Origin: Petrosia ficiformis
Lineage: Eukaryota; Porifera; Demospongiae; Haplosclerida; Petrosiidae
Assembly (NCBI GenBank): GCA_947044365.1
Contig: OX345639.1
Coordinates: forward strand, 5,459,444 to 5,523,443
Direction: 5' to 3'
DNA: 64,000 bases
The notes beneath the pieces were generated by a model that saw nothing but the letters and a program-made list of their open reading frames with translations, made no database searches and was not told where the DNA came from. This document shows positions 10,022-22,690 of the stretch, one piece after another (position 1 is the stretch's first letter; every line of letters begins with the position of its first letter). A program made the position numbers and the translations under genes.

Positions 10022-11899
10022 TACATCTTTCAGGCTCTAAACACTGGTACTTATTGGTACCATTCACACACTGGAGCTCAGAGAACTGATGGACTTTTTG
10101 GGTCTCTTGTTATTAAAAGGAGACTCCAGATCTTATTGCAAAAGTTGAAAATCAAACTGGAGTGGGAGAATTTATAGATCAACCTGATAAGTATACACTA
10201 ATATTTTTGGACTGGCAGCTGAAAAGTACAGTGGAGTTGTTTACTGAATTTGAAGCAGACGTAAGCTTTTTTGATAGAGACCAAGTGTCAATTGCTACAG
10301 ATGAGCCAAATTCTGGTTCAAACTCACAAGATGGTGCAAGTGTTGGTCCAATATCCTACTGGTCAGGATTAATTAATGGTAAAGGTAGACATGAAAGTGT
10401 TAATTACATTCAATCTCGTCTTAGTATCTTCACGGTGTCACCTGGTAAACAATATCGATTTCGTCTAGTAGGAGCTCAGTTTTTGTATGCCTATCGTGTG
10501 GCATTTGCTGATCATAAGCTAAAAGTGTTTGCAATGGATGGTACTTTAGTCAAACCAAGGGAAGTAGACTTTATTATAATCCATGCTGGAGAACGGTATG
10601 ACTTCCTACTGGAGACAAAGACGGCAGATGAAATATTAGCTGAGGGAAGTGATTTTCCCATATGGGGTAGGACATTAGAAGCTGGGACTCCTCATTTTGT
10701 TGAAGCAATTCTCCATTATAACACAACACGAGAACCGAATTCTACAGAATATGAGGAAATCTTTAACATGTTTGGTAGTGAAAATTGCACAAAAATTATT
10801 GATAATGTTTGTGAAACTGATTATGTAGCCACAACATGCACAACTGACAATACTTGTTCAGCTCTCAACTGTCCTTTTAAAAATTATCCTTCTACTTTCA
10901 ATATAGAATTTTCAATATCCTTCTACTGTCAATCAACTAGAATTGCTTTTTCCTTTAGAAGAAAGTGAGTTACCTGATGTTCAAGTAGGTGAAGAAGAAA
11001 CAGTTATCCTGAATTTTGCATTTGGTGGAAGTGGTTCTAGTTCTTCAATCAATGCTCGTACTCATGTCCTTCCATCATCACCACTAACTATACTCAATAA
11101 TTCAGGTTTGACTGCTATAGAAGAGGCAGAATTCTGTAAAAACTTGAACGTCAGTAGTCAGTGTGATGACAATCCGAATTTAGTTGTAAATCCAGGTTGT
11201 GTGTGTACACATGTTCAGAAAATTCCATATAATCGCTCGATTCAAATGGTCTTCTCAGCTGTAGGAGGAGAAAATGAATTTTGGAAGGCTTCTCATCCAA
11301 TTCATCTTCATGGTCATCAGTTCCATGTTGTAGATATACAATTTGGACAATATGATGAGAATGGAGCGTTGACAGGGACTAACAAATCTATAGAATGTGG
11401 AGGTACTAATGTTTGTACCAATCCGTCCTGGGCTCCAGGTAAAGATTATTCTATTGGTAGGAGTGGTAAAATCTCTTCGACAGCTCCTCGAAAAGACACA
11501 ATATTCATTCCAGCTGGTGGTTATGTGGTAGTTTATATCAAGTCAGATAATCCAGGGTTCTGGTATTTACATTGTCACATTGAATTGCATCAGCTTGAAG
11601 GTATGGCTATCATTATAAACGAAGCAGAAGATGAACAATTTGCCGCTTCTAGTGGAATGGATGTTTGCGGAAACTTCTCGTGGTCTTTAGATGAGTTTTA
11701 CGAAGCCCTGGCTGCCACTTCTGGTAGTAGACAAACACAAGATGATAATGATGATGCTATTGATTACCTTGCACTAGGGTTAGGTGTAGGGCTGGGAAGT
11801 GGTTTGTTACTCTCATTGATTGTTAATGTCATCCTTTTCATACTCTTCCTGTGTTGCTGTTGTATCAAACATGATAAGTATAGTCCTGGTGGTGCATAA
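10022..11899 (+). pseudogene. Multicopper oxidase pseudogene, unit 2 (membrane-anchored form)
   Basis: Homology to the intact MCO restarts at the codons for the WYHSHTG motif. A 2-base gain near 10118-10125 (AAAAGGAGACTCC against AAAGAGAGTCC) shifts the frame. A second lesion near 10908-10930, a partial repeat of TTTCAATAT that adds ten bases, shifts it again, so three frames are needed. The last piece (about 10943-11899) is well preserved, with HPIHLHGH and HCHIELHQLEGM. It ends in an Asp/Asn run followed by a clear transmembrane helix, a CCCC stretch and the tail KHDKYSPGGA. The signal peptide and first copper motif are missing. The preserved 3' part shows what the ancestral C-terminus looked like. 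Confidence 0.85.
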
Positions 11900-12184
11900 A
11901 GATGTACTATAAGCTGAGTACATAGGTGCTACAAATTGACTGTTACTATTTTTTAGATATTAAATAGTTGTAGTCTCTTGTTTGAGAGTTTATCTTCTAA
12001 TGTTTATTTGTGTAGTTGTAATTCATTAGACTTTTTTTTTTGCCTGTCCACAATTTATATTAGTAGCTAATTCTAATTAGAATTACTTTTTTAAGCTTTA
12101 TTTTTTTGTTGTTTATTATTCTTACTTAGTTATAAATGATAGCTTCATCTCATTACTAACTTTAGACATGGGCAAACTTTACTA

Positions 12185-12400
12185 AATACATACATACATA
12201 CATGTACATACATACATATATAATTATATACATACATACATACATACATATATACATACATACATACATACATACATACATACATGTGCACATACATACA
12301 TAATATTATATACATACATACATACATACATACATGTGTACATACATACATAATATTATATACAAACATACATATATACATCATAATTATATATAATTAC
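12185..12400. repeat. TACA microsatellite, unit 2 copy
   Basis: This is the short counterpart of the array at about 6005-6520, with the same CATGTGCACATAC and CATAATATTATATAC interruptions but fewer blocks. It lies in the same 3' flank of the MCO unit. Confidence 0.9.
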
Positions 12401-12585
12401 AGTATATATATATACATACAATACAGTGACACACACAACATAAATAACACATACACACATACACATAATTATATATACACACACACTGACTATATTGTAA
12501 CTTCATTGTAGCTTGTGAGCTCAAGTATGCATTCTTTTACTCACTGTACCCATTAATTGACTGAGCTCAATAATTACACCAAAGT

Positions 12586-13803
12586 TAAAGTAGTGTACAC
12601 AAAGTGACTCACATACATACATACATGCATATACACACAAACACATTTACACATACATATATACCTATGTGCATACAATCATACAGACACACATACTAGT
12701 AAAGCTACCACAGTTTCCTCCATTTCTTAATTAAAAGGAATGGAGGAAAAAAGTACAAAGATAATGACAGACATACAAGATACATGCACACATATATATT
12801 ACATATGTACATTCGTAAATATATACATAATTACATATGTATGTATATGCATACATACATACATACAAGATGGTGAACTCAATGTAATAACATGTGTGAG
12901 CACAATATATGAATGCATGTATAACAAATGTGGTGACTCAGATGTTGAACACAATGCAATGAGTAATTTAGTCGGTATTTATCAACAGAATGGATAAACT
13001 AGTCTACAAAGAGTTGAACATTCTCACAGCTTCTTCCCAGAAGAAATACTATAGGTCACTTTCCTGTAATCACATTACTGTTCATTATATAATTTAATAT
13101 TAACTGCTACTTACCAAGAAACATCATAGAAATGCTACAATACTTCATCAACATTTGGGACAGAGGTCTGTCCTGGAATCCTTTTGTGTTAAACAGAAGG
13201 TTCTTCTGTGACATATTCCATGGGATCCTCCAGACAGTATTCCATCATGTGTAAGTCTGTCCTCAAATCTTTGATGCTACAGTTTTTTTAATGAAAAGTA
13301 CAAATGGTTATATATAATATTATTATGCCTGATATATATTTCTTATAATGAAGTTATATATTTAATGTGATTATACATGATATAATTAGATATTTAATTA
13401 TGTAGTGACATGTACATGTATATAGTTATACAAATAATTATACACATTCTAAATAATTATTACATTGTTAATGCCAAATAAAAGTTTCATTCACTATGGT
13501 TGTTACATAAAATACACATATCCAGTGATATATTCATACATACAATACGTATATATACATATCAGAGCGTACATAATTATATACATAGTTTACATACACA
13601 TACATTTATACATATACACTTAAATACATGTATGCATACATACATACATACATACATACATACATACATACATACATACATACATACATACATACATAGT
13701 TACATACATACATAAAATTAATACACACACACATATAATTATGTATACATAGTTATAATTATTATATATAATATTACATTAATACATTTAACTGTGTTTG
13801 TAC

Positions 13804-13836
<33 letters not shown>

Positions 13837-14422
13837 CATGTATGTATGTATGTATGTATGTATGTATGTATGTATGTGTATGTATGACATTCTCTATGAA
13901 ACAAATTTCCTTCAATCAATTTCTAAGAAATGAAGACTAAGTTATCGTACCTACTAAGATATGTACTCACTGTCATCAGAAGGATTTACTATAGAAACAT
14001 ATATACATACATATACACATACATGTACATAATACATACATAGTACATGTAGTTTATCTATACACATAATATGTTGTTTATTAGTAGATATTTAAAGGCA
14101 TTGCAGATCAATGATAGCTCAGTTCCTACCGAAGAACAAAGCAGGTCAGTTGTATACTAAACTAATTCTGCAGCATAACTTATAGTAGTGCAGCATAATT
14201 AGGCAGCTGATATTTGAATTAATATCAATACCTGCTCTTCTGTCCAAGCTAGCTGCAGTGGTTAAGAGCACCTGATCAGGAATCAGGAGATTCTGGGTTT
14301 AAATAACAGCTGGTGTATATATAAATATACTTTTTCATCCTTTCCATCAAAAATTGTACATGCGATAGATAATAATAATAATTATTCTTTTATCATTTCT
14401 ATTATTACGCAAGCCAAACAAC
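12586..14422. repeat. Upstream part of degenerate MCO unit 3
   Basis: Patches at 12586-12830 match the start of units 1 and 2 (for example GGAATGGAGGAAA and CAAGATACATGCACAC). The stretch 14095-14422 matches the MCO promoter side, including the tRNA-like piece. Between them lies AT-rich DNA without a recognisable gene. It includes an inverted pair of microsatellites, TACA at about 13628-13697 and TGTA at about 13806-13880. Confidence 0.7.
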
Positions 14423-15155
14423 ATGATACTTCAACAAGCTGCAGTTATTGCTACTGTTCTGATGGTCTTTGTACCTCTTCAAGTCTTTGGCCAGGTTATC
14501 TATAAGGTACCATGTGAATTTGAATTTGAAATCACACTTTTACACGTTATCAAGTCAGCACAACAATTAACACATAACCACTGGAGGTCAGTTGTGGATC
14601 ATCAATCCTATTACAGGAAAATGCAAACCACATCCTCTTGATCAAGGCTCAGTGGAAGTGGTTCTAGTGCTTCAATCAATGCTCGTACTCATGTTCTTCC
14701 ATCATCACCACTAACTATACACAATGGTTCAGGTTTGGCTGCTATAGAGGAAAGAGAATTCTGCAAAAACTTAAATGTCTCCAGTCAGTGTGACGACAAT
14801 CCGGATTTAGATGTAAATCCAGGTTGTGTGTGTACACATTTTCAGAAATTCCATATAATCGCTCAATTCTAATGGTGTTCTCAGCTGTAGGAGTAAAAAA
14901 TGAATTTCTGGTCATCAGTTCCATGTTGTAGATATACAATTTGGAGAATATGATGAGAATGGAATGTTGAACGGGACTACAAAAATCTATAAAATGTGGA
15001 CGTACTAATGTTTGTACCAATCCGTCCTGGGCTCCAGGTAAAGATTATTCTATTAGTAGGAGTTGGAAAATCTCTTCGACAACTCCTCGCAAATTTAAGA
15101 CACAATACCAGTATGCATTCCAGCTTGTGGTTATGTCATGGTTTATATTAAGTCA
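14423..15155 (+). pseudogene. Multicopper oxidase pseudogene, unit 3
   Basis: The ATG and signal peptide are kept, but a deletion removes the Cys-rich segment. At about 14652 the sequence jumps from the region of residue 100 to about residue 530 of the intact gene. Further frame shifts follow (for example CAGAAATTCC for CAGAAAATTCC, and loss of the HPIHLHGH motif). Homology ends at GTTTATATTAAGTCAG (about 15155). The 3' flank homologous to units 1 and 2 returns at about 15430-15650, after roughly 270 bp of unrelated DNA. Confidence 0.85.
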
Positions 15156-15730
15156 GTTTTTTTAAAACATTAATTATATTCTGTTCACATTCACGATGTC
15201 ATCAAAAATATTAATGTTATGTCTTTATATATGTAATTTAGTGTATAGTTTAATGTCATAAGGTTAATACATGATTATACTGTAACTTAATAATCAATCA
15301 ATGGATTGAAATTTGACATACACAAAAAAGAACAGGAAAGACTATTATATGAAAATGGTGCAGGTAGAAAGATTGTTGGAAATTCCAAACTAAAGTTATG
15401 AACATCTTTCTGAGGTCACGCTGAACGTGAATGACCTAGTTGTAATCCCTTGTTTGAGATTTTATCTTTTAATTTTATCTTTTAATTTTAATTTTAATTT
15501 TTTTTTGCCTGTCCACATAGTAATTCTAATTAGAATTACTTTTTTTAACATTATCTTTGTGTTGTTTTATTATTCTTACTTAGTTATCTTACTTAGTTAT
15601 AAATGATAGCTGACTTTTTTAGACACGGGAAAACTTTACTAAATAGTACATATGTATGTACATAATTATGTGTGTACATGCGCACTTACATACATACATA
15701 CATATACATTGTATACATACATACTTACAT

Positions 15731-16123
15731 TAGTGTTGAAATGAATATTGAAATATTCGTTCGTTAGTTAGGTATTCGAATGTATTTTTTGGTATTCGAT
15801 TATTCGTTTAACATTTGTGCTTGCACAGAAACAAAACACATGCAATTATTAAGAAAATTAAATGGCGGCGGAGAAGTTTCATGCTTCATGTTACTAGTTT
15901 TCTATAGGCTTGTATATCAGAGAATGAACAATAAAAACACAGTGGTTGCTGTTATAAAAATCTATTGTAAGTATTTACAGCAAAATGGTGAGCTAATACT
16001 TAATATTTTACAAGAAACAATTCAAACAATTTATGATAAGTAAGCAAGCAAATATTTGACTATTCATTCATTAAAGAAAAGCGAATATTCGAATACCAAG
16101 AAGCAGTATTCGTTTCAGCACTA
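15731..16123. mobile_element. hAT-like MITE with TAGTGYTGAAACGAAT ends
   Basis: The left end TAGTGTTGAAATGAATATTG and the right end, whose complement is TAGTGCTGAAACGAATACTG, form about 20-bp terminal inverted repeats. Flanks are ACTTACAT (15723-15730) and ACATACAT (16124-16131), an 8-bp duplication with one mismatch. Inside, both halves are rich in ATTCG motifs. An 87-codon open frame (15780-16043) shows no motif that I recognise. The features fit a non-autonomous hAT transposon. Confidence 0.8.
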
Positions 16124-16139
16124 ACATACATATGTATGT

Positions 16140-16778
16140 ACATAGTCTACATACGTACATGTATGTGTGCACGTATGTACATACGTACTTACATGCACAC
16201 ATACATACATACATACATTAAAATTAAAGTGTGGGAAAGCACCATGGTACCACCCTTTCGGAGGACACTGTACATAGTGTTACATAATCACATACACATA
16301 AATATGTCACACACATTCATATATCCACATTCACATATATGCTAGAAAAAATATACATTATTAATTTATTATATATAATTCATTTAAATTATACATTATA
16401 CATAATTACAATATTATACATGCATGTATACAACATATACAAGAACAATAATATACCTAATTGTATTATCGCTGGTAATGTACGTACGTACGTGCGTATA
16501 TAAGTATGTACGTAACTACGTATGTATGTATACATCTGTTTGAACATAAATTATGTAATAATTAAAAAACACTACAAATGTAAATTCTGTGAAATTAGTA
16601 TTTATCATTACCACAAAGTAGTGTTGCACATTTAGAAAAATCCTTTTGATACTACATTGATAATAACAAGCAATGTACCTTTGAAAGTCATCTGTCCAAC
16701 CTCACATTCTCATAATACTAGACTCAAGCACTTTGGAGCATCTTATTTATCTCATCATTAGTTCTAAAATGTACATGT

Positions 16779-16821
<43 letters not shown>

Positions 16822-16850
16822 CCAGATATATATATGGGGATTGTAATTAT
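16140..16850. other. Gene-free AT-rich DNA with microsatellites
   Basis: The stretch holds mixed TACA/TACG/TGTA repeats (16130-16220 and 16480-16530) and a (TA)n run at about 16780-16816. I see no convincing coding region. Confidence 0.6.
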
Positions 16851-17044
16851 TGAGAAAAAAGTATCCCTATGATTGCTTTGCGACGACTACGTGTCAATCA
16901 CTGTTGATGGCACTAGTGTCTCTACCTTTCTGTGTACTCGAAAACTGGGGCCTGAAGAAGTAATTGTAACTGCAGTCTAAGTACACTGATCTTTGATGAA
17001 ACTGAAGTACTCCATCAAGGTTCTAAATGATGGCTTCCCACATG

Positions 17045-17665
17045 TATGAAAGTTAAGGTGGTACTAGGGAGTGGGCAGATGCGACTCCAATCAGTTTCAA
17101 AATAGAATATTATATAATATGACTCTAACCTGGTGTAATAGCAACCTTCATATCTTCTGATCATCTTTATATTTGTCTGTAAGCGAGAGAGTGTTGGAAA
17201 CATCCCCATTTTTGCAATCAGTACAAAACCAAGAAAGCCACGCCCACCAATCATGGCATGCACCAAGTACAATGCATTTTGAGAAAACAAATAGAGCCGT
17301 TTTCTGCAAATTCATTTTACTTTTATAGTTACAAGAGGCTGAAGAAAGCTGAATTCTGTAGCTTTTCAGTGAAACCATAAAATTTACCTTTCTAGGCACT
17401 ATCAAACTCCGACCTTTCTCAGAGAGCAACTACAGTTACCCTGCCAGGGTTTCCCACCCACCGCCTCCTCCAACTACTCCACCACCCGTAGGGTGTGTTT
17501 AGCTTTGTTTCTAAGTTTATAAACTATCAATGAAAACATTTAGGCCCAATAATTATACCCCCGGGTGGGTGTGGCTTCCAAAAGATACAGAATTGAACCA
17601 GATTGTATGCAGCAAGAAGCTGGCAAGACTAGAAACTGATTGGAGTAGCATCCGCCAACGGAAAA
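17045..17665. mobile_element. Possible miniature element with internal-facing inverted repeats
   Basis: GGGCAGATGCGACTCCAAT with CAGTTTC (about 17076-17100) is nearly the reverse complement of the stretch around 17632-17656 (GAAACTGATTGGAGTAGCAT). The two lie about 550 bp apart and could be the ends of a foldback or miniature transposon. I cannot place a clean target-site duplication. The open frames inside on the minus strand have no recognisable domain. Confidence 0.4.
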
Positions 17666-18747
17666 GACTACAATCTTAACAACTTATTATACTTACTTGT
17701 TAAAGATTCTTGCGTCTTCTTTCTACTTTCTCTGCTAAATACAACAATATTTGCAGCTTTACATTCTTCCTTGAATCTTCTGAGGTCTCATCACTTTCAT
17801 GCTCATGCAGTGGCCTGAAGCGCACGCGGTTTTTACTAGCCACGCCCATTAATTATTGACATATCATGTACATGCAGGTACTAGGTACCGGTATACCGAG
17901 CGCTCGCGCTTAGCCCACCATAGCTAGATTGTATAGACTGCGTATAATATATCTATGATGTCACCATGAAAATAATAATTTGTGGAAGTACTGCTCCTGG
18001 AAAAAAAAAAGGGAAAGGATGTTAGCAGTCACTGTATATAATTGATAATCACATTGAGTTGAAACTGAGCCATTATTGAATCATAGTTTTAAATGTTTGT
18101 GCAGTACTATGGGTTCAATCTACTAGGATACTGATTAGACAACAGAGTCCTTAACCCTAAGTGTGTCCTATCACTTTAATTTCCAGACGTATAATTTAAC
18201 AGTATCCATCCAATTATCCATGCATCCATCTGTTCTGTCCGCCAAAATGCCCAACATGATTTTCTTATATGAAGTATGGGCTGTAAACAATTGGACTCAG
18301 TACAATCTGATAATATGCATTGTTCATTTATAGACAATCAACTTTACAGATGTAATGACAAAGCACTACACCATCCATCTGTCCATCCATCCATCCACCC
18401 ACCCATCAAGCCATCCACCCATGCCATCCGTGCACCCATCCATCCATCTATTCACTGAGATCCATCCATCCACACACCTATCAACCTATCCATCCATCCA
18501 TCCATTCATCCAATGGTGATTATAGACCATTGTGTATCTATGTATGATTATTTTATGTCTGTCTTTATTATTTTTGTACGCAGAGGATGCTAACCACCCA
18601 GTAGAATAAAATGAGTCCAAAAAAAAAAATGAAATGGATGCTTTGCATATGCTAGAGTGCAAGATTGTGTTATATAGAATACGTGTAGTTTGACGTGAGC
18701 CAACACATGTCTGTGTATACATGTAACAATATCTCTAGTGTTATTGA
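17666..18747. other. Gene-free DNA with CCAT repeats
   Basis: There is no supported gene here. It includes a (CCAT)n array with imperfections (about 18370-18512). The open frames are repeat translations or lack any recognisable domain. Confidence 0.6.
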
Positions 18748-19080
18748 TTAAAATCTATCTTTATAGACTGGTTTACAGCTGCCATAGTGCCATTGTGTTC
18801 TTCGCTGATTTAATGAGCATTTCTTGCCTACTGCATTAGTCTTGTTATTGAATGTAGTGAAGTTAGCAGACTCCTCAGAACAAATCCACTCTGGTAATAA
18901 TCCTATGAATGTAATTACCAGTACATGAAATGCTGCTACAATATGATAAGTTACTACAAAGAGAAATAGATGTTTTAGAAGGAAACCAAAATTATCTGCC
19001 CTCTGCATTGAGTGCATCATCTAGGATATTTTAATTTCTTGACTGAAGTTCAATCATTTTCATAAGCAATAGAGGTATGA
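18748..19080 (-). pseudogene. Relic of SLC22 exon 1
   Basis: On the minus strand this is homologous to exon 1 of the copies at 22301-22690 and 25830-26222. It includes the first membrane helix (FLFVVTYHIVAAFHVLVI), ITFIGLLPEWICSEES and the CKPVYKDRF segment. The start codon region is damaged, and internal indels shift the loop region (the [12 protein letters not shown] segment is broken). No exons 2-8 follow it. It is the remains of a fourth copy at the 3' end of the array. Confidence 0.85.
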
Positions 19081-19344
19081 TGTTCTAAAGACTCTGTTCT
19101 ATATGTTGATATGATATAATCAGCATGTTATTGGGGAGGAGAGATTATAATTAACTTTTCCTCCTGTAATAAAGCACAGTACAAATTTAGGGGGGAAATT
19201 TCTGCCCCCCCCCCCCCCCCCTAAAGGTCCTGAAGACTGCTTTAGATTATTGTAATAACAAAATATATTATTATCATAAATAATTATAATAGACTGTCAT
19301 GATGTAATGATGATAAATTTATTTTAGTATCAAAAATTAAACAG
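19081..19344. other. Spacer with poly(C) run
   Basis: AT-rich spacer between the exon-1 relic and the stop codon of the next transporter. It holds a poly(C) tract at about 19204-19222. Nothing else is seen. Confidence 0.6.
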
Positions 19345-22300
19345 CTATTTCTTGATTTCTGCTATTGTATTTGGTAGTGAAGCACTTAGTGTTTCAGGAA
19401 GATACAGACACAGGACACTGGTAACGATACCTATCACACCCATAATAAGCATTGGTAGACCAGGTGCACTTGAATCCTACAGAAGAATATTAACACACTG
19501 CTTACTACTAGAGCATAACACTTACCAACAGAATCACAAGAGGAGAAATAATACCACCAAACCGAGCAGTGACATTTGCTATACCCATTCCAAGAGACCT
19601 TTACAAAAATAATTGTAAATATAAATAATGATTACATGTTCATACTAACCTGACATCAGTAGGTAGAAGTTCTGGAGTGTATGTATAAATTACTGAGAAT
19701 GAAGCAGCTATTGAAAACTTTCCTAACAATGGTAGAAGTAGCTTTAGTGTGCCAGATGAATCAACTGAATGAACAAAAATGTATAATTTTCTTTTTGATT
19801 TTTCCATTTCATAAATGGTAATTGATATACAACATACTATTCAATATTTGTACACATGCACATGCTATGCAAGCACCACCGCCAAGAGTTAAGAATCCAA
19901 AGTTACTCCACTTTCTACCAATTCTATACAAAACATGAAAATATTGTATAATATTTTACAGCATTTGAAAACACTGACTTCTCCAAGGTGATTAGTGCAA
20001 GAATGTTTGATGGTATTTCCACTAATCCAGACAGCGTGAAGCCAATATACAGATTACTGGTTAAGTTACCAACCCCAAGAGAGAGTCCATAATAAATTAA
20101 ACAGTTTGTAAACCTGGAAGAAAATAGGTTGTACAGTAATCTTAGTACTTCATTATTCATTTAAGTGTGTGGTTAGTGAGTAATCTATGTGTATATGGAT
20201 AAACCATTCATATGCAGTATTGAAGCTGTTTTAGTAACCTGTGTAATATACCCCCTATCAGTTACTAAAGTAAAAGAAGAATTTATTGTACTTTGAAAAC
20301 AAGTATTACGATGCAGTTTGTCACTTCAGTGTACCTACTTATTACAAAATCCTGAAGAGAATATGCACAGTTCACTAGCAAATTAATTTCATGAACAAGT
20401 GGTATTCACTTACCAGGCCAACATGAGTAACAAAGTTCTATTCCTCATAACTCTGTGTTTCATTAGATCAATAACTCCAACAGATATAGATTTACTTTTC
20501 ACTGGACCCTTCAATGTGAAATCTGGAGGTAATGACTGGCCATTTGTTTTAGCTATATTGATCAGTGCTTTCCTAGCTTCTGTCTCTCTTCCATTCACTA
20601 GTAACCATCGAGGAGATTCTGGTATATAACTAGAAAATTAAAAGTTTCAATTACTTACTAGTATGGATTATAAACTAATTATTATTAAATGACAACTCAC
20701 TTATAGAACAATATAACAGCTAAAGTCAAAACAGCGCCGAGAATGACAACTCCTCTCCAATGATGAATCAAATAGGCAGCCAAAGATAAGAAAGAAAATC
20801 CAATTCCAAATGCAATAGCACTTGCAGAAGCTAACAAACTTCGTTGCTTTGGTCCGATAACTTCACACACTAAAACATATGCACTCAATCCACCAGCAAC
20901 AAAGAAACCAACAAGTAAACGACATATTGCAAACACATAGTAACTAGGTGATAGTGCTGTGAGAATCTGTACACCAGTAAGAGCAATGAGGTACCCAATG
21001 ACAACCTTTCTCCTCCCTATTGAATCCGCTAATGATCCTAAAATATAAGAACCTAAAAGAAACCCGACAAAGTATCCACTTTGTGTGAGACTGATCTTGT
21101 AAGCTTCATCACATATTAGATCCCACTGCAGAGTTAAATAATAATCATATGTAGACATATATAGCCAAATATTGAAATATTACAATTAAGTATCACAACA
21201 CTTAGTTAATGAATTTACTCGCAGTGCAGAACCCTCACCACAAGTGTGATTTGAGAAACAAGAATGATTCAGTACTGACAAGAAAACAATTGTTGACAAT
21301 ATTTGATCGTAATTATTATACTGAGATTATATTATATATTGTGTCTGTGCATTACAATTTACACTCCAAGTCCTACCCAAGAGTACATAATTCCTAGCAT
21401 AAGAAGCACAGTGTTAAAATCAAGAAATCAATTTTGTGGCTTCAATCGTGTGCATGAAATGAATTGGTGAAGCTAGAAATCAACAGTCATGTCAGAAAGC
21501 TTAGAGCCAACTTGAAGTTGTAGTAGCCAGTACTTCAATTGTACTTCATTTCAAACTGTGATTCGACAGCAATAGCCTTCAAACAAACATTATTGCTAGT
21601 TGTGCAGACATTTTGGCAAAAGACACATAGACTTACAGAAAACCTGATTACAGTAACTCTCCACTTCGCCTACATGTGCAAGGGTTAATAGAATCTAGTC
21701 TACATTTCATATCCTTTTCATACAACTGCCCCAGGTAATATTTCCTCTTTGAAATAACTTTTACTACACCTTCCAGAATATGCACATGTAGGAAAACACA
21801 TACTTTTGTGTGAGCATGCAAATATGTCAGAATGTGTCACACTCAGTGCCAAATAAGGTCTTTGGGCCAATAGTATGTCATATGAGCTTATCGAAAACTA
21901 TGCCATGTACTAGGGTGGGCGATACTGAAAATTGAGTTTTGGAATTATTACCTAGAAGTGACTTGCGATTATTGCAATATTGCAACTACACATTGATACT
22001 GTCTATGATAGCAAAAATAGGCTCATTTTTTAAAAAGATAACATTTCTGATCCTTGTTTTAAGAGCATACGGCTCAAGACTATGTGTTATAGTATCTTTC
22101 AACTGCATATATTATAACTATTATTTAATTGCAGCGAGACAATATTTTGCCATTGCAACAATATTGGCAGACCAAAATCATGTAATATGATTATTGCAGT
22201 GGGATAATATTGCAATGTATGCGATATATTGAATTATTGCCCAATCCTACCATGTACATATGTAAACATAATGCAATAATGTAATCATATATATATACAC

Positions 22301-22690
22301 CTCTTGTGTTATTGAATAAAATCTGTCTTTATAGACTGGTTTACAGCTGCCATTGTGTTCTTCATAAAATGAGCACTTCTTGTCTTTTGAATTAGTCTGG
22401 TTATTGAGTGTAATAAATTTAGTAGATTCCTCAGAACAAATCCACACTGGTGATAATCCTATGAATGTAATTACCAGTACATGAAATGTACCTACGAAAT
22501 GATAAATTACTACAAAGAGAAATAGACGTTTTTGAAAGAAACCAAAATTATCTGCCCTCTGGAGTGCATCATCCAAATACATCTCTTCTCCATCTTCCTC
22601 ATTATTGCTAGATTTTCTTAACTGAAGTTCAATCACATCCTTATTTTCATAACGACTAGATGTATGATGTTCGACCTCCAAAGGCTCCAT
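19345..22690 (-). CDS. SLC22-like organic ion transporter, array copy A
   Basis: Eight exons, in transcript order: 22301-22690, 20701-21125, 20414-20629, 19979-20113, 19838-19923, 19650-19764, 19526-19598, 19345-19476. They join to 1572 bp (523 residues) with GT-AG boundaries and no stop. The protein is a major facilitator superfamily carrier. It has an acidic cytosolic N-terminus, TM1, a Cys-rich extracellular loop, the motif GSLADSIGRRKV between TM2 and TM3, VCEVIGPKQRS, the SLC22 signature [19 protein letters not shown] and a PET motif near the end. SLC22 members move organic cations, anions or zwitterions such as carnitine across the plasma membrane; the substrate here cannot be inferred. 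The ATG at 22690 is chosen because it aligns with copy B. Intron 1 contains a hAT-like MITE. The stop is 264 bp from the exon-1 relic. Confidence 0.88.
21848..21899 (-). mobile_element. Fragment of GTTTTTGATAAG MITE in intron 1 of copy A
   Basis: The short stretch CCAAATAAGGTCTTTGGGCC plus the end TATGAGCTTATCGAAAAC matches one end of the element that is complete in the paralogous intron at 25584-25791. The rest was deleted in copy A. Confidence 0.7.
21911..22249. mobile_element. hAT-like MITE in intron 1 of SLC22 copy A
   Basis: This 339-bp element begins TAGGGTGGGCGATA and ends with the complement of TAGGATTGGGCAATA. It is flanked by a perfect 8-bp target-site duplication CCATGTAC (21903-21910 and 22250-22257). 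The paralogous intron of copy B reads straight through the site (CTATGCCATGTAGATACG, about 25791-25808) without the element. It has no coding capacity. Confidence 0.92.

Noticed and set aside
10162..10968. A separate gene starting at 10162
   Set aside because: The frame begins at a GTG inside MCO homology and lacks the N-terminal half; it is one piece of a pseudogene broken by frameshifts.
17015..17429. Minus-strand gene at 17.0-17.4 kb
   Set aside because: The two overlapping frames show no recognisable domain, lie inside an inverted-repeat element, and have no supported splice structure.
19345..22690. Earlier start of copy A at 22747
   Set aside because: The extra residues start from a GTG and are not conserved in copy B; the ATG at 22690 aligns with the copy B start.
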